DNA of 64,000 bases, taken from the NCBI GenBank assembly GCA_021018815.1, contig JAITYX010000007.1, forward strand, positions 7,503,001-7,567,000, read 5' to 3'. The notes beneath the pieces are model-generated. The model was not told where the DNA came from. It worked only from the letters and a program-made list of their open reading frames with translations, and did no database searches. Positions 24,841-38,085 of this stretch are shown here, piece after piece (position 1 is the stretch's first letter; each line of letters opens with the position of its first letter). This DNA is from Talinum fruticosum (lineage: Eukaryota; Streptophyta; Magnoliopsida; Caryophyllales; Talinaceae). The position numbers and the translations under genes are program-made.

Positions 24841-24894
24841 ACCTCATTAAACTTCATATTTTCAAATATCCGTCCTTATTCCAACGAAAGTGGA

Positions 24895-25720
24895 TACACG
24901 TCAAGCTTCGGGCCCATGAGCGGTCAAGGTTAAGACACTACGTTGAGCTTCGAGCCCAAAAATGATCAAGGTTCGGACATCCGATGTTGAGCTTCGGGGC
25001 TAACAATGGTCAAGGTTCGGACACCACGTCGAGCTTCATACCCAGCAGCGGTCAAGGTTCGGACAACCCCGTCGAGCTTCGGACTCGACAATGGTCAAAA
25101 TTCAGACACCTTAGTCGAGTCTCGGACCCGGGAGCGGTTAAGGTTCGGACACCCTCAATCGAGCTTTAGGACCAACAAGTGGTCAAGGTTCGGACATCAC
25201 TCAATCAAACCTCGGGCCCAACAGCGGTCAAAATCGGACACCGGGCCAAGACTTAAAGACTTACCCATGGCCAAGTCAAGGAAACACGTTTGAAACATGA
25301 TTTAGTTACAAATGTTTTTCGGTTAAGACTTGAAATTATTTACATTCCATTATTAGCTAACAAAATTGCTAGTGCAAAGATTTTTAGTCAAGCTTCGGAC
25401 TAAAAAATGGTCAAGTTTAGGCCCCTCATCTAAGCTTCAGGATATTTACCGAGTCAAGCTCGGGATACTTCACCGAACTTCGGATCCAAGAGTATGGTCA
25501 AGTTCGGACACTCCCGCTGGACTTCGGACTTTACTACTCGAGTCAAGTTCAAGCACACTCGCCAAGCTTCAAACTAACTACATGGTCAAGTTTAGGCACA
25601 CTAATCCGAGCTTTAGGTCTTTAATTAGCCAAGTTCGGGAATTAGTCACCCGGACTTCGGACTCCCTTAGTCAAGTCCAAGCTCCCTTATTAGAGTTCGA
25701 GTCAAAAGAAAACTAATTCC
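24895..25720 (+). repeat. Element B minisatellite 2, ~43-bp period
   Basis: A unit built on 'ggtcaaggttcggacac' plus 'tcgagcttcgggccc' recurs at about 24923, 24966, 25009, 25051, 25093, 25136 and 25182 (42-46-bp steps), then in a more diverged form from 25380 to 25720. It sits between the Gag remnant and the polypurine tract. Confidence 0.85.
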
Positions 25721-25805
25721 AAACACATTGATTCAATGGGCATCGGGAGCAACAAGTAAGTACCCTTTAGTGTCTACTTTGACCTTCGTCTTTTACGCTC
25801 GGTTA

Positions 25806-25819
25806 AAGTGGGGGCTAGC
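25806..25819 (+). other. Element B polypurine tract
   Basis: 'aagtgggggctagc' directly precedes the right LTR, as expected for plus-strand priming. Confidence 0.7.
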
Positions 25820-27747
25820 TGTAGACACCTAAAAAGTGTCATCCCTTCTCTTGTTTGTGGATTCGGATCATGGTCGGAGTATGATTGGTGTGACATAAGC
25901 CAAGTAAACCACAAAGAACCCCTTAGCACTACAAAATCAACTTTCTTTGCTTTAGGTCGGCCTACAAACCCATTTTATTTCGGCCGGACCAAGCCCGGGT
26001 CGGAGCTCCCTACTAGGAAAACCAAACCTGCACCAAAAATAGAAACCCGCTAAAAATAGAAACCCGCCAAAATGGAAAGTTGCATTGGCTGGCGTCGATC
26101 TTCTCTATTTTGGGGCAAAAATGCATTGTTTTAGTCTTTCACTTAGCGACCAAGTGAGGCACGGAACCCGAGAAGTCCGTATGACACCATATGAGGCCGG
26201 CGCTATGTTTTCAATATCATTTCGCCAAAAGGCCGCGTTTGGTTCCTCACCCAAACGATGCCATTGGGCTACCGACGTCGTGCATCTCAACCCTCTCCAA
26301 GGGATTTCCGGTTCAATAGGATTTTGTCCATTTTTTTCTCGGATTTTGGTCGGTTCGATTCGGCTGCATTGGACGGCTGCTTGTTGCTCTTTTTAAGTCA
26401 TTTTGTGAACTATCTTTCCTCTATAAATAGAAGGCCTAACCCCTCACTTTGGCAGAGGTCGATAATGTAATCGCATGCTATCGAAATCTAGCTAAGAGCT
26501 ATTGAATGCTATACTCGGTATTCTAACCTTTTTGCTCTTTTTCAGCTAATCCTTATCCCTAGAAAAATATCGTCATCTCATTCCATTTCCTAACCTTCAT
26601 CATTTTCATACACTACTCTACCTCCAAAAATCCACAAAATCCTACTTCAGTCTTGTTCATCCATTGTCACACTTCCAATTCAAGATCAAGATCAACGGTG
26701 GGACAACCTGAGGGTTTCGGATCCGGTTTCAAGCTTTCTTTACAGTTTATTTCAAATTATTTCTTTTATCGCTTTCGTATTATTGATCAAAGATGTATCG
26801 CTTTTAATTCCTCCCCGCCCGATGTACTATTTTTATTTTTGTCGTTTTCTTTTTTATTTTTCTTTATCGCTTTTCTTTACTACTTTCTTATCTACTATTT
26901 ATCGGTTTCCTAGCATGTTTGGTTGATTTAATTTTACACTTAGTATGTTTCTTGCTTGCTTGTTTAAACACATTCTTTTGACTCATAATTCGAATTAGTA
27001 AAGGCCGTCTACAGACGGATGAAATGGAAGGGCTTATCCTTACATTTTGTACCTTCGCCCTCGAATTTAGATTATCGGTTTTAGACCGATAGAGTCATTT
27101 TCAAACCTCTTTCAAGCTTAGTTTTCCCATACTAATATTGGAAGAGTATTTCTTTTATTTTTTTAGTTTTTATTCCTAAAACTTACTGCTGACTCCCCTT
27201 TTCTTATTTTATTTCTCCTAATCTCATCTCGGCATTTCTAATTTAAAAGATGGAAATTTTTTATTTATTGTATAACAGCCAAGATCACGGATCGAGACTG
27301 ATTTTTTCATTCTCGGCCTATGGCCGACGCCGGACATTGGTTAGCGTTGGCTCTTGCCAGCGCCGGCCGGTGGCCGAGCTTGGCTTTGGTCCAAGCCGGT
27401 GTTATCCACTTGTTTTGGCCCAAAAGCCTTGCGGCGAAAAGTACATCTGAATTTTTCTATTTTCCTAAATTGTGAAATAATATCCCGAGACCTTTTAAAT
27501 TTAATTTCTAAAATACAATGATTAAGAAAAAGCGCCAATCACTATTTCACTTTAACTATTCCAAATTAAATTACAAAAATAGGAAATCTCGATAAGAGAC
27601 ACACTCTCACTTTTTAAATCCTTTTCTAAAAATCATCTTTAAAAAGAATCAAATCAAAATAAAAGAGACCCGCCATTTGTGGGGAAACTCGTTTTGAATC
27701 CGATTCCCCTTCTAAAGGAGTTGGACGCTGGGGATGTGGTTCCTACA
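25820..27747 (+). repeat. Element B right LTR, 1,928 bp
   Basis: It begins TGTAGACACC and ends CCTACA. It aligns with the two pieces of the left LTR (1,964 bp together) with many substitutions. It includes a TATA-like 'ctataaatagaa' near 26422-26433. Confidence 0.9.
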
Positions 27748-27841
27748 CCATCCAGGCCCATTAGGCCTAACCTAAAAAAATTGTTCACGAAAATAAGTTT
27801 GTTGTTGGAGATTTCTCCTTTCCATCTCTCTATGACCATGG

Positions 27842-29978
27842 TTTAGGCTGTAAGGAGTTATAAGGTTGTAATAAGTTGTAGGTAAAGTTGTAAAAGTTTT
27901 AAGGCAGTTGCAAAACTAGTTATAAAAAGCGTAAGGAGTTGTAAACAGATGTAAGATTATAAGCTAAAGCTAAATAAGACAGGGCGTATATACTTGTTTT
28001 CTTTTCGTAAGAGTTGTAAAGAAATGTAAGCATATGTAAAGAGTTGTAATATAGTTATACAGTTAATTATAAAAAAGATGTAAGGAGTTGTAAGAAGTCG
28101 GAGAGAGAGAAAGAGAGAGAGATAGAGCATATCGGTGAGAACTACTCTTAAAATAAGAAATGAGAACTTCTAATATAAGTCATTCATTTATAATCCAACA
28201 AATACGAGTGCGCTATTTTATCTTCCGTATTCCCCACCACCTTTGCTCTTCACAACTTCCACATTGCCCAAAATTAGCCTACAACCACCGTGGCTTTCGG
28301 ATCGAAGGCAACCACCGTCGACCTTGACGGCAGAGGAGGAACCCAAGTTGGCTCTTCGTCGCCGGCGAATGGAGTGGTGGCCTCCATCGGTCTCGCAAAG
28401 TCAATTTGTTGTTAGCCCAATCTTTGTCCTCCACATTTCTACCTCAAACCAAGTCAATTTTCCAGAATAGTAAGAAAAATAGGGGCAACATCAACTCTAG
28501 TATTGAAAAGCTTGATTTCACCGAGCAAGTATGGTGATTTGGGGTGCCGAAGTATTTCAAAAAGACCGAAATAAATTTGGTGTTGTGGTTGTCATAAGGG
28601 CTTCACCAGAGGCTAGTAAGGTTCTCGTTAATGGTCGGAAAAATCTGCACCAGCTTCACCACCCATGGGTAGTCGTCGGCGGTGGAGGATGTCGTACAAA
28701 TGTGATAGACGTGGTTGTTGAGCAGGTGAAAGGTTGGAGAGAGAATGGGGTAAGGGGGTTGAATTTGGGGAAATGAAAAATGGTTCAAATTTTGACACTT
28801 TTAAAGCAACCACATATTTTATCCTTTATTCGTTGAAGTTTTACAACTAATAGTAATAACAAGGACAAGTGATTAGGGGTGAGCGGTTCCGGGTACCTTG
28901 TACCAAAACTAGGAACCTTACCCTTACCCTATTTGACCGATTCTCGAATTTTAGGAACCTTACCCTTACCCTCGAGTTCCGGTTCCTGAATTTTAGGAAC
29001 CTTACCCTTATCCTCGGGTTCCGGTTCCGGTTCCAGGGTACCCTATTTACAACAAGATATTAAGAAATTACCTATTTTGTAATGAGAGCACCGATGAGGA
29101 CGAAGCCGCAAGGGAGAGTTGGGACCGGGAGTGGGAGGAAGGAAGGAGGCGACACCAACGCCGACGAGGACTGGGAGGAGGTCAACGAGCAGCAGCGAGA
29201 GAAAGGGCAGAGCAACGTGAAATGAAGGAGCAAAACAGAGCAACACGAAATGAAGGAGCAGAGTAGAGCAACGCGAAATGAAGTTCGATTCATCGAGAGA
29301 GCGGACAACGCGAGTCAACGAGCGAGCAGCGAGAGAAAGAGAGAGCAGAGCAATGCGAGTCAACGAGCACTAGCGAGAGAGAGAGTAGAGCAGAGCAACG
29401 CGAGGGAGAGAGAGCGAACAACGCGAGAGAGGCGAAATAAAGGAACGCGAAATGGAGCAACGCGAAATGACGAGGAGGAAGGAGATTAGGGTTTCTAATA
29501 AGTTGGGCCACACATTAGAAATTCAAAAGTAAAAATTTCATGGGCCTCAAAGCTGAAAAATTACGAAAATTTTAGTAACGGATTCGGGTGCCCACGGTTC
29601 TAGAACTCTGTCTAAACAGGTTCCAGGTTCCGGTTCCACGGTTTCATTTTAGGAACCTTACCCTTACCCTTACCCATTTGACAGGTTCCTAAATTTTAGG
29701 AACCTTACCCTTACCCGTTTGACCGGTTCCGGTTCTGCAACCTTACCCGTTTGACCGGTTCCGGTCCAGTTCCAGGGTACCCGTCAGTCGTGCTCACCCC
29801 TACAAGTGATCAACACAATGTGGAGTAGGGTTATTAAGGCTATGTTTCATGTAACCTACAACTTTACAAATTCTTACAACTTTTTATAACTAACTTCATA
29901 ATTATCTTACAACTTCTTACACTTATTTACAATTTAGCTTACAACTTTTTATAACCTTACAACTCACTTACAACTAAA
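27842..29978. mobile_element. Mutator-like element with GTTGTAAG-rich inverted ends
   Basis: The left end (27842 onward, 'tttaggctgtaag-gagtta...') and the reverse complement of the right end (from 29978, TTTAGTTGTAAGTGAGTTG) align over at least 55 bp. Similar 'gttgtaag' words continue to about 28110 on the left and 29840 on the right. No matching target duplication is clear next to these limits. The interior has short open stretches without recognisable domain (28243-28470, 28531-28790) and a 937-bp hAT insertion. No transposase is visible. Confidence 0.5.
28874..29802. mobile_element. Non-autonomous hAT element, 929 bp, with 8-bp TSD
   Basis: Perfect 8-bp duplications CAAGTGAT lie at 28866-28873 and 29803-29810. 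The ends are TAGGGGTGAGC and its inverted copy GCTCACCCCTA. Both subterminal zones carry many 'aggaaccttaccctt' words. The centre (29080-29490) is a GA/CG-rich Arg/Glu- or Ser/Leu-coding low-complexity block. There is no transposase. Confidence 0.93.
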
Positions 29979-30267
29979 TGATGCAGCGCTCATGTAACCT
30001 AGGTTTCGCATTTTCAAATTTTAGAAATAAAAAAATTTAGTAATTTAAAAAAGGATAATCAAAACAAATATTAAATGTAATCGAACTTGTGACCCTCCAG
30101 CAAGATCTATTCTGATGCTACGCAATTTTTATTTTATCAAACTCAAATTGAGTATTTTTCTTTCTCAAATTTAATTAAATTATTATTTTTTCCAAATCAG
30201 GCCGAATTTGCCTTAAACTCGGATTCAATTATATCCCTTTTTTCGATCATTTTCTTTATTATCCCAT
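29979..30267. other. AT-rich spacer, nothing recognised
   Basis: Spacer between the Mutator-like element and the RPS18 promoter. No open frame or repeat stands out. Confidence 0.5.
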
Positions 30268-30627
30268 TGTTGGGCTCATTGAGGACACCATCCATTTCTG
30301 GGCCTCCAATCAAATATCAACATTAGTCATTACAAGCAATTCCCAAATATTGATCCACACCAAATAGTTTATGGGCTACCCATTGGCCCATTAACCCCCT
30401 TCTCCCAACCCAAAAATAAAAAGGAGAAAGAAAAGAAAATTCAGAAAACTGGGGAAGAGAGTAGAAAAGAAACAAACGACGCCGTAACAAGTTAGGGTTT
30501 TGGGTAATAATTTGATATAAATCTTCCCATTTTTTCTGACCTAGCGATACTCCACCAGAGAGAGAGACAGAGAGAGAGAGAGCAGCCGTCTCCCAGTTCA
30601 GAGCGCAACCTCAATCGAGCTGCAACA
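30268..30627 (+). promoter_or_regulatory. RPS18 promoter and leader with site II and telo-box motifs
   Basis: Upstream of RPS18 there are TGGGCT at 30271-30276, TGGGCC at 30299-30304, TGGGCT at 30372-30377 and GGCCCA at 30385-30390. These are site II elements typical of plant ribosomal protein promoters. A telo-box (TTAGGGTTT on plus, the complement of AAACCCTAA) is at 30492-30500. A GA-rich leader follows at about 30557-30583. In known genes, site II plus telo-box gives high expression in dividing cells. Confidence 0.75.
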
Positions 30628-32275
<1,648 letters not shown>

Positions 32276-34106
32276 AGACTTGAATTTGTTGTCTTCCTTT
32301 TTGGGTCTTATCATGACAAGTCATGTTTTGTTTTATCTTGGTTAAAACCTAGTATGATAAAAGGACTACCATTTTGGCCGATATGCGTGGTTGATTATGT
32401 TTTGTAGATCATAGCTTCCAACTCATGTTGTTTTGTTGAGCGGTTATATGGTTGTGGTATTAGTGAAAAGAACTTAGTTTCCTATTTCCTTGTCAATCTT
32501 TTGCTATTTTTAAATCGTGTGATGTTACTCGTTATATCTCTCGTGAAAGAGTTAACAATTGGATCAAATACAGAGAAAATAGATTAAAACTAATTTACAA
32601 TATTGTATAGATGAATTTCTATTCGCATACTTTAATTCTATATACCAATGTAAAAAATTGCACTTTGCTTGAAAATGTATGGATGAATTATACATTGGTG
32701 CATAATGTTTTTTTAATAATTGGTGCATAAATGTTCGAATTGGTATGCAAATGGGTTGATACTTCGATATATATTGTGCAATTGTTAACAAATATGAGGT
32801 GGCAAAAATTCTGGTCCGATTTTTTTGAGTTGATAAATTAGTTATTGTCTAATATTTGGTAAAATATTTTGTTCATCCATTTATAATTGACCATATTTGG
32901 TTTTTGAAGATGGGATAAATACAAAATGGATAAATTATTTTACCTATATACTTTAGATTTGTACAGTATGTAGGGATTGAGTACAATATTTAAACTAGGT
33001 CATAGCAATATTATAATAAACTGAAGGAGATGGCAGGGGTAGTCGAGCATGGTATGGTAATACTAGCTAATAAATCGTAATGATTTTTGGTTAAAATGTC
33101 CTTAGTGTTTGTTTTTTGAGGAAAAAATATTGTCAGTCTGGTAGGCTTCAATTTTCTTCATGGGGTTTTGCTTCACTTAAAAAGTAGTCATAAGAATGAG
33201 AAAAATTCACACGGTATTTGCTCTGTTTTTTTACAGAAAATTATAATTTTGTTACTGAAAATGGAAGATTCTAGAGTATACCATGCTAGCAAAAACCCCC
33301 AAAAGAGAACTCGGTTCTTTTTTTGTGTGGGGAGGGGGGAGGATACCGTGAGATCAAACATGAGCTTTTCTTTTCGACTCTAGGTTTTTAATTTTTTGCT
33401 AATTTTTTGCTGAGCTTATATGTGAATTCTCACAAGTCAGCTCGACTCATTTCACTACTAACTCAAGCCTAATAAGCTGAATTCACATCGGGTTTTGCTG
33501 CATGAAATCGTACCTAAAATGTGGTCACTTGATTTGTCCTTGACAGTGCTTACAATTCCAAAAGCGCTTGTGTACAAGCAATTGAAGTACTTATCAACCT
33601 TTTGCAGTTGATCATGATCGTAGTGGCGTGGATGTTGGGATTGGAGGATCTCTTACAGGTAAGTATGGTGCAGGCATATAGCTCGTGATAATCACAGCAC
33701 TTCGGTATTTTGGTGCCAAGTTTCATCACCAAGTCGTCACAGGCTAGCGTAAGATCAGTCTAGATTCTCGAAAGGCAATCATATAATATGCGATCCAAAT
33801 TGACCAGACAACTATGTTATAATTTGAGAGAAAGCAAACCCAAATGTGACATTGGCTGTTTGGAGGCTGAACTTATTTTTCCCCAAAGAAATGAAAGTTA
33901 CACAATATGAAGCTCAAAACACCTCAGTTGGACAAACTAAGGGGTCTGTTGTCCGAAGACCAGTGTATTAAGATCAGAAGACAGACCATCTTCCGGACTC
34001 GTGCTTCATCATCAGTTGTCTCATGCTGGCTTTGGACATGTCTCATATGTGGTTATCAGGTAACCTCTAAAACCCGGGAAAAATTGTTAGTAAATCTAAT
34101 TTTCTC
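32276..34106. other. Intergenic region, no gene seen
   Basis: Contains the RPS18 3' UTR at the left and TSR3-like 3' flank at the right. Between them the sequence is AT-rich without recognisable domains, exons or clear element ends. Open frames are below about 75 residues. Confidence 0.6.
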
Positions 34107-34939
34107 TTAGCTATCCTCTGATTCACTTTCTTCTTCACTCTCCTCAAAGTTCGGACGATTGAGATTTCTTTCCAGTGGTGGAAGCCCGTCATCTGAATCA
34201 CAGGAATTGGCCTCTTCATCATGCAGTGCACCATCCTTTCCTTCTTCACTTTGGGGGACTGTAGAGGCCAGAGGGCTTTGTTGTTGGGATAACCAGGAAT
34301 TTTGAACTGAAATTATTTCAGCACTATCTTTGCATTGAGAATAAGCCTTAAAAAGCTCCTTGTTCAGTGACAAGAAGGCATGTCCCCACTTGAACTTTCC
34401 AAGCAATAGATTTGCAGTTTCTTCTTCACCGCAGATCAGTAAAGCAGCAGGTAAATCTTCCACACAAGATAGCTCACAAGGCCTGCCATAGTTCACTGGA
34501 TTTGCTGCCACCAGCCATGGCAATAACCAAGGAGCACCACAACGCAGTTTGACAAAGGGCACATCACCAGCCATGGCAATAACTGGGCCCATGAGCAGTC
34601 CACAACAGCCAACCCCCTTTGCTTGATAAGTGGGTAGACCTCTCTCGAGACACAGTGAGTCCCAACAGGGCTTAGAACAATTCCCCCAAACCCAGCAGTC
34701 ACACGCAACTCTTTTAGCAAATTAAACCTGTCTAGTTTCTTCCCAGTACACCTTTTTGCATCACATTGTCCACAATCCCACATGGCAAGCTGAACTTTTG
34801 GACTCACTTGCACGCACCCTTTATCTGTTAAAGATTCAGAAGGAAGAGAAATGTCTTCTGCAGAGAGGCTATGGCTGGAACTAGATTGGGCTCGGTGGGA
34901 ACGGTGGTTTCTTTGCCGCCGAGGCTTGTTGTGGCCCAT
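34107..34939 (-). pseudogene. TSR3: TSR3-like 18S rRNA aminocarboxypropyltransferase, frameshifted
   Basis: From ATG 34939 the minus strand reads MGHNKPRRQRNHRSHRAQ and then the conserved TSR3 core: VQLAMWDCGQCDAKRCTGKK, FGGIVLSPVGTHCVS and GLAVVDCSWAQL. The protein then leaves frame. The rest (DVPFVKLRCGAPWLLPWLVA, ANPVNYGRPCELSCVE, EEETANLLLGKFKWGHAFL) continues in another frame to a Ser/Glu-rich tail ending at 34107. TSR3 transfers the aminocarboxypropyl group from SAM to the hypermodified pseudouridine of 18S rRNA late in 40S assembly. The break is a ~15-base stretch at 34565-34583 that copies 34509-34527 and replaces the few bases expected there (net +11, frame +2). No intron with consensus sites can remove it. 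Otherwise the gene looks intact, so a recent loss or an assembly error are both possible. Confidence 0.88.
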
Positions 34940-35586
34940 GTTGATTGGCACTTGGCAGCAAGATAAGAAAATCAAACACACTTTTAAAGTACTCCTACAC
35001 CCTGCAACAAAGTTGAACTTTAGAGCTTATTAATCATGCAAGAATTAGTATACATGTACAGCAGAAGGAAAGAATAGTCATGAACCGGCGTTTACGCATC
35101 TCAAAACAAGTTTTTTTCTTTCATGGAAACTACTATGATTGCATCGCATTATCGTACGTTTAGGGGTATGATGAGGTGGTTCACACAAGTCCATGGCATT
35201 AAGGATTCAGTTAGGGCCAAATCCTGCAATGCAAAGATTCAAAGACAAAAATGACAGAGCATGTAACTGAAATTTCTCACAAATGCTCGTCAGGAAAAAT
35301 AATATAATCAATATATCACGCCTTAATGATTCATGACCCACTGTTTTTCCTTATATATCAAACTCTCACAATTTACAAGCTGTTCTGGGAGGGTGTAACG
35401 AGAAAGGGTTAACAATAGGAGACTCCAGTCCCCTTTCCCATATTTGCGGGGTTTGTGGGCAACAATTTACATGGGTTGATAAGAGTAAGAGTTAATCGGA
35501 GATAACGTTTTGTTTGCCCATCTTTGAAGAGAACTAGGAAGATTGACAAGTGTTTTCAAGTGCCAGAGATGCATCCATGAAAAATA
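34940..35586. other. TSR3 upstream region
   Basis: Contains the probable TSR3 promoter and perhaps a 5' UTR intron (a CAG-like acceptor context lies just upstream of the ATG). No independent gene is seen. Confidence 0.45.
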
Positions 35587-37048
35587 GGATTTTTACCATC
35601 CATACTCCTCGTACTATGCTGCAATAATTTTTCTACCCATATCCTCTTGAAAATTATTTTCAACCCCTTGACCTTACTGACATATTAGAATTGTAGGTAA
35701 ATTGGGATTTTAAGTTGACCGAAGACGTTAAAAGACAAAAATACCCTTACAAAACTGAACCCCACTACACTCATACTAAACTAATTTTATCTCTTTCTTC
35801 ATTACTCTCACAAACACAATTGACGACCATATTTGAGTCTCTCTCCTATCCCCTTCTCTCTCTCTCTCTCTCTCTCACTCTCAATCTCTTTCTCCTTCAT
35901 CAAGCTAATGCTATCTTTGATCATATCGTTGAATTCCCAACGCATAGGCTCCTACTCAAGAAATGCCTCAAAGAAGAAGACCTGATTCACAATCGAATTT
36001 CCCTAAAAGAGAACCAAATTGATGGAGTTTGTAAAGAGCTCACAAACCTCTACACTTTGTTCTTCCTCTTCCATTCTCTCTCTCTCTCTCTCTCCTCCTT
36101 CTCTTCTGCCTCTCTTCCCCACTTGCCCGTCTGCCGAAAATCATGGATCCCTCGATCTGCTCCTTTGTCTTCTCGGTCTCCATCATCTAGGCAATTCAGT
36201 ACAAGACCAACGTCGAGACCCACCTCGAGAAGCTCCTGGAGAGAGAGAAACAAGACGACAAGCTTCTTGGGAAGTGCGTTGATGAACTGAAGAAAAAGGG
36301 AGTCAAATTTGATCTGTTGAAGGAGCTCGATACGTTTCGATGGGCGAAGAGTATGAGGATTGAGAGAAAGGCAGTGAGGAAATGGTCTGTCAGGAATTTT
36401 GTTTCTCTGTTCTTCTTCTCTCTCTCCTGCCTTGTTTTGGTGGTTACAACTTACTAGAGTTATCTTGTGTGGTCAGATTATGGGTATTTTGAATTTTAGG
36501 AATTGAACTGTTGGGCTTAAGTGAATTGATTGGTTATTGTGGGGGATTTAGGGTTCTAGAATTGAATGCAAAACACTCTGTTATGCTTTTGCTGTAATTT
36601 TGGGGGCTAACCAATATGTCAGATTGGATTAATTATGAAATAATGTGAGTAATCTTCTATGGACATTAACTTTGTATCAAGTTAATGTTGAATTCTCATG
36701 ATGTTTTGTTTTTATTTTTTTGAGTTGGTTTTTTCCTTTTAATGGTTAATCAAACACCAATAGTCATTGCACTTTTGGGGCTCCTGTGTAAGAAGGGTTC
36801 TGGGGGAAGAGGGAAGGGGGAAGAGGGAATCACTCATAGTCTAATGAAGGCAATGAAAAAGATTCAATAAATATATGAATTAGGGGAAGAGGGTATTTTC
36901 ATTAGTTAATGTCTCAGGTCAACTCAAAATCCCAAGTATACATACAATTCTCATAAGTCGGTAAGGTCAAAGGAGTTGAAAATAATTTTCAATAGGACAT
37001 GGGTACAAAAATGATTGCAGCATAGTACGAGGAGTACGGATGTTAATA
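35587..37048. mobile_element. Pack-MULE-like element, 1,462 bp
   Basis: The two ends form long imperfect inverted repeats of about 140 bp (35587-35727 and 36905-37048). They share, in mirrored order, 'actcctcgtactatgctgcaat', 'gaaaattattttcaac' and 'gggattttaagttgacc'. Outside them is a direct repeat ATCCATGAAAAATA (35573-35586 and 37049-37062); the true duplication may be the usual 9-11 bp within it. The interior has no transposase but carries gene-like sequence (36143-36390), which fits the Pack-MULE class. Confidence 0.82.
36143..36390 (+). pseudogene. Captured coding-like fragment inside the Pack-MULE
   Basis: From ATG 36143 the frame runs 15 codons to an in-frame TAG at 36188, then stays open through a charged, helix-prone segment (YKTNVETHLEKLLEREKQDD, LLGKCVDELKKKGVKFDLLK). 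Higher GC and regular amphipathic spacing differ from the surrounding CT-rich filler. A second charged segment upstream (about 35905-36050) is also open. I do not recognise the parent protein; a coiled-coil region is the most that can be said. Confidence 0.45.
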
Positions 37049-37062
37049 ATCCATGAAAAATA

Positions 37063-37856
37063 TTATGAACAAAAATCAATCCCAACAAAATTTTACTCCT
37101 TCATACCAGCAATTCATTTGACACTCACATAATCAAGTCAGACAGGCTTAATTATCACAATTGTACTAGCCTCCTTGATAATTGAAAGTGGGAGAATAAT
37201 TTTGCCTCGTTATCATTATCAAGGTAAAAATGAAAATAAATGAAAAAAAGGAGCAACTTTTCATCCAAAAATCATTACTTGCAAAACCCATCACCAAAAC
37301 TTGCAAAATTGCCTAATGGAAAGAATAATCAACGACGAAAAGCGAAAAAATCGAGGCATAAACCAGAGGTGACTCAGCCATGGCGAAGCTGGCCTCCAGC
37401 CTACATCTGCTTGGTCTCGTCAGCCATTATTTGCTTACCTGGAACAACAGGGGGCTCGCAGCGAAGTCTTCCTTAGAGTTTTCCTGGACCCGATCTAAAC
37501 TTATGATCGTCTCAACAACTATTAGTGGTGTCAAGGAACAATAATTTTCTAACTTTTCAACTAAGCTCAACAGTGTCGCTGGCGCCATATCCCCATGTCT
37601 TCCTACCAGTAGGAGTCCACGTATCAGGCAATGATAATCGCTTGTCGCCTCGGGATAATGATCGCTTCAGAATAGGCGCACTTATGCCGATAGTGTTTCA
37701 CCAGGTTCATCAGATTTACCTGATTTCCAATAAGAATCCACGTAGATTCTTATTGATTAGTTTCAGCAGGTACTTATAAGAATGAACCAAAGAAGTCCAA
37801 CAATAATAGCACAGAGGATAATCACCAGTAGCTGAATATAAAACTAATATTGTAGT
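37063..37856. other. Intergenic, no supported gene
   Basis: A short frame from about 37380 (MAKLASSLHLLGLVSHYLLT) has a signal-peptide-like start but ends after about 45 residues without a conserved domain. Nothing else is recognised. Confidence 0.4.
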
Positions 37857-37863
37857 AGTAGTA

Positions 37864-37962
<99 letters not shown>
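37857..37962. repeat. Trinucleotide microsatellite (TAA/AAT)n, ~105 bp
   Basis: Four 'gta' units run into more than 30 uninterrupted 'ata/taa' units. The long open frames of poly-Ile or poly-Leu across it are artefacts of the repeat. Confidence 0.97.
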
Positions 37963-38085
37963 TCGGATACAAATTGGAAGAACAATTTACAAAGTTGATT
38001 GAATTCAGATCAGGGAAAAGAAACTTGAACCCATTTCTTTCAGGAGCCATCACAAAGCAACAGAGAGAGAGAGAGGTTGTTACTT

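Larger units (their letters stand above)
10919..27747 (+). mobile_element. Element B: Tat-like Ty3/Gypsy retrotransposon, interrupted
   Basis: Two related LTRs begin TGTAGA(C/T)AC and end CTACA, with a near-matching 5-bp duplication outside (CCATT at 10914-10918, CCATC at 27748-27752). The left LTR is split by element A. Directly after the left LTR lies a primer-binding-like site, and before the right LTR a polypurine tract, both in plus orientation. The ~3.6-kb interior has only a decayed Gag remnant and two minisatellites. No protease, RT or integrase was found, so B is a large non-autonomous derivative. The PBS type and Gag match the Tat lineage. Confidence 0.85.

Noticed and set aside
22800..25720. 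CRISPR-like array (regular short repeats)
   Set aside because: The context is a plant retrotransposon; repeats are contiguous degenerate minisatellites without spacer structure.
29043..29511. Ser/Leu-rich and Arg/Glu-rich frames on both strands
   Set aside because: They lie wholly inside a non-autonomous hAT element with a perfect target duplication and are low-complexity.
37380..37520. Possible small secreted peptide gene (MAKLASSLHLLGL start)
   Set aside because: The frame ends after about 45 residues, lacks a cysteine pattern or family match, and no splice extension was found.
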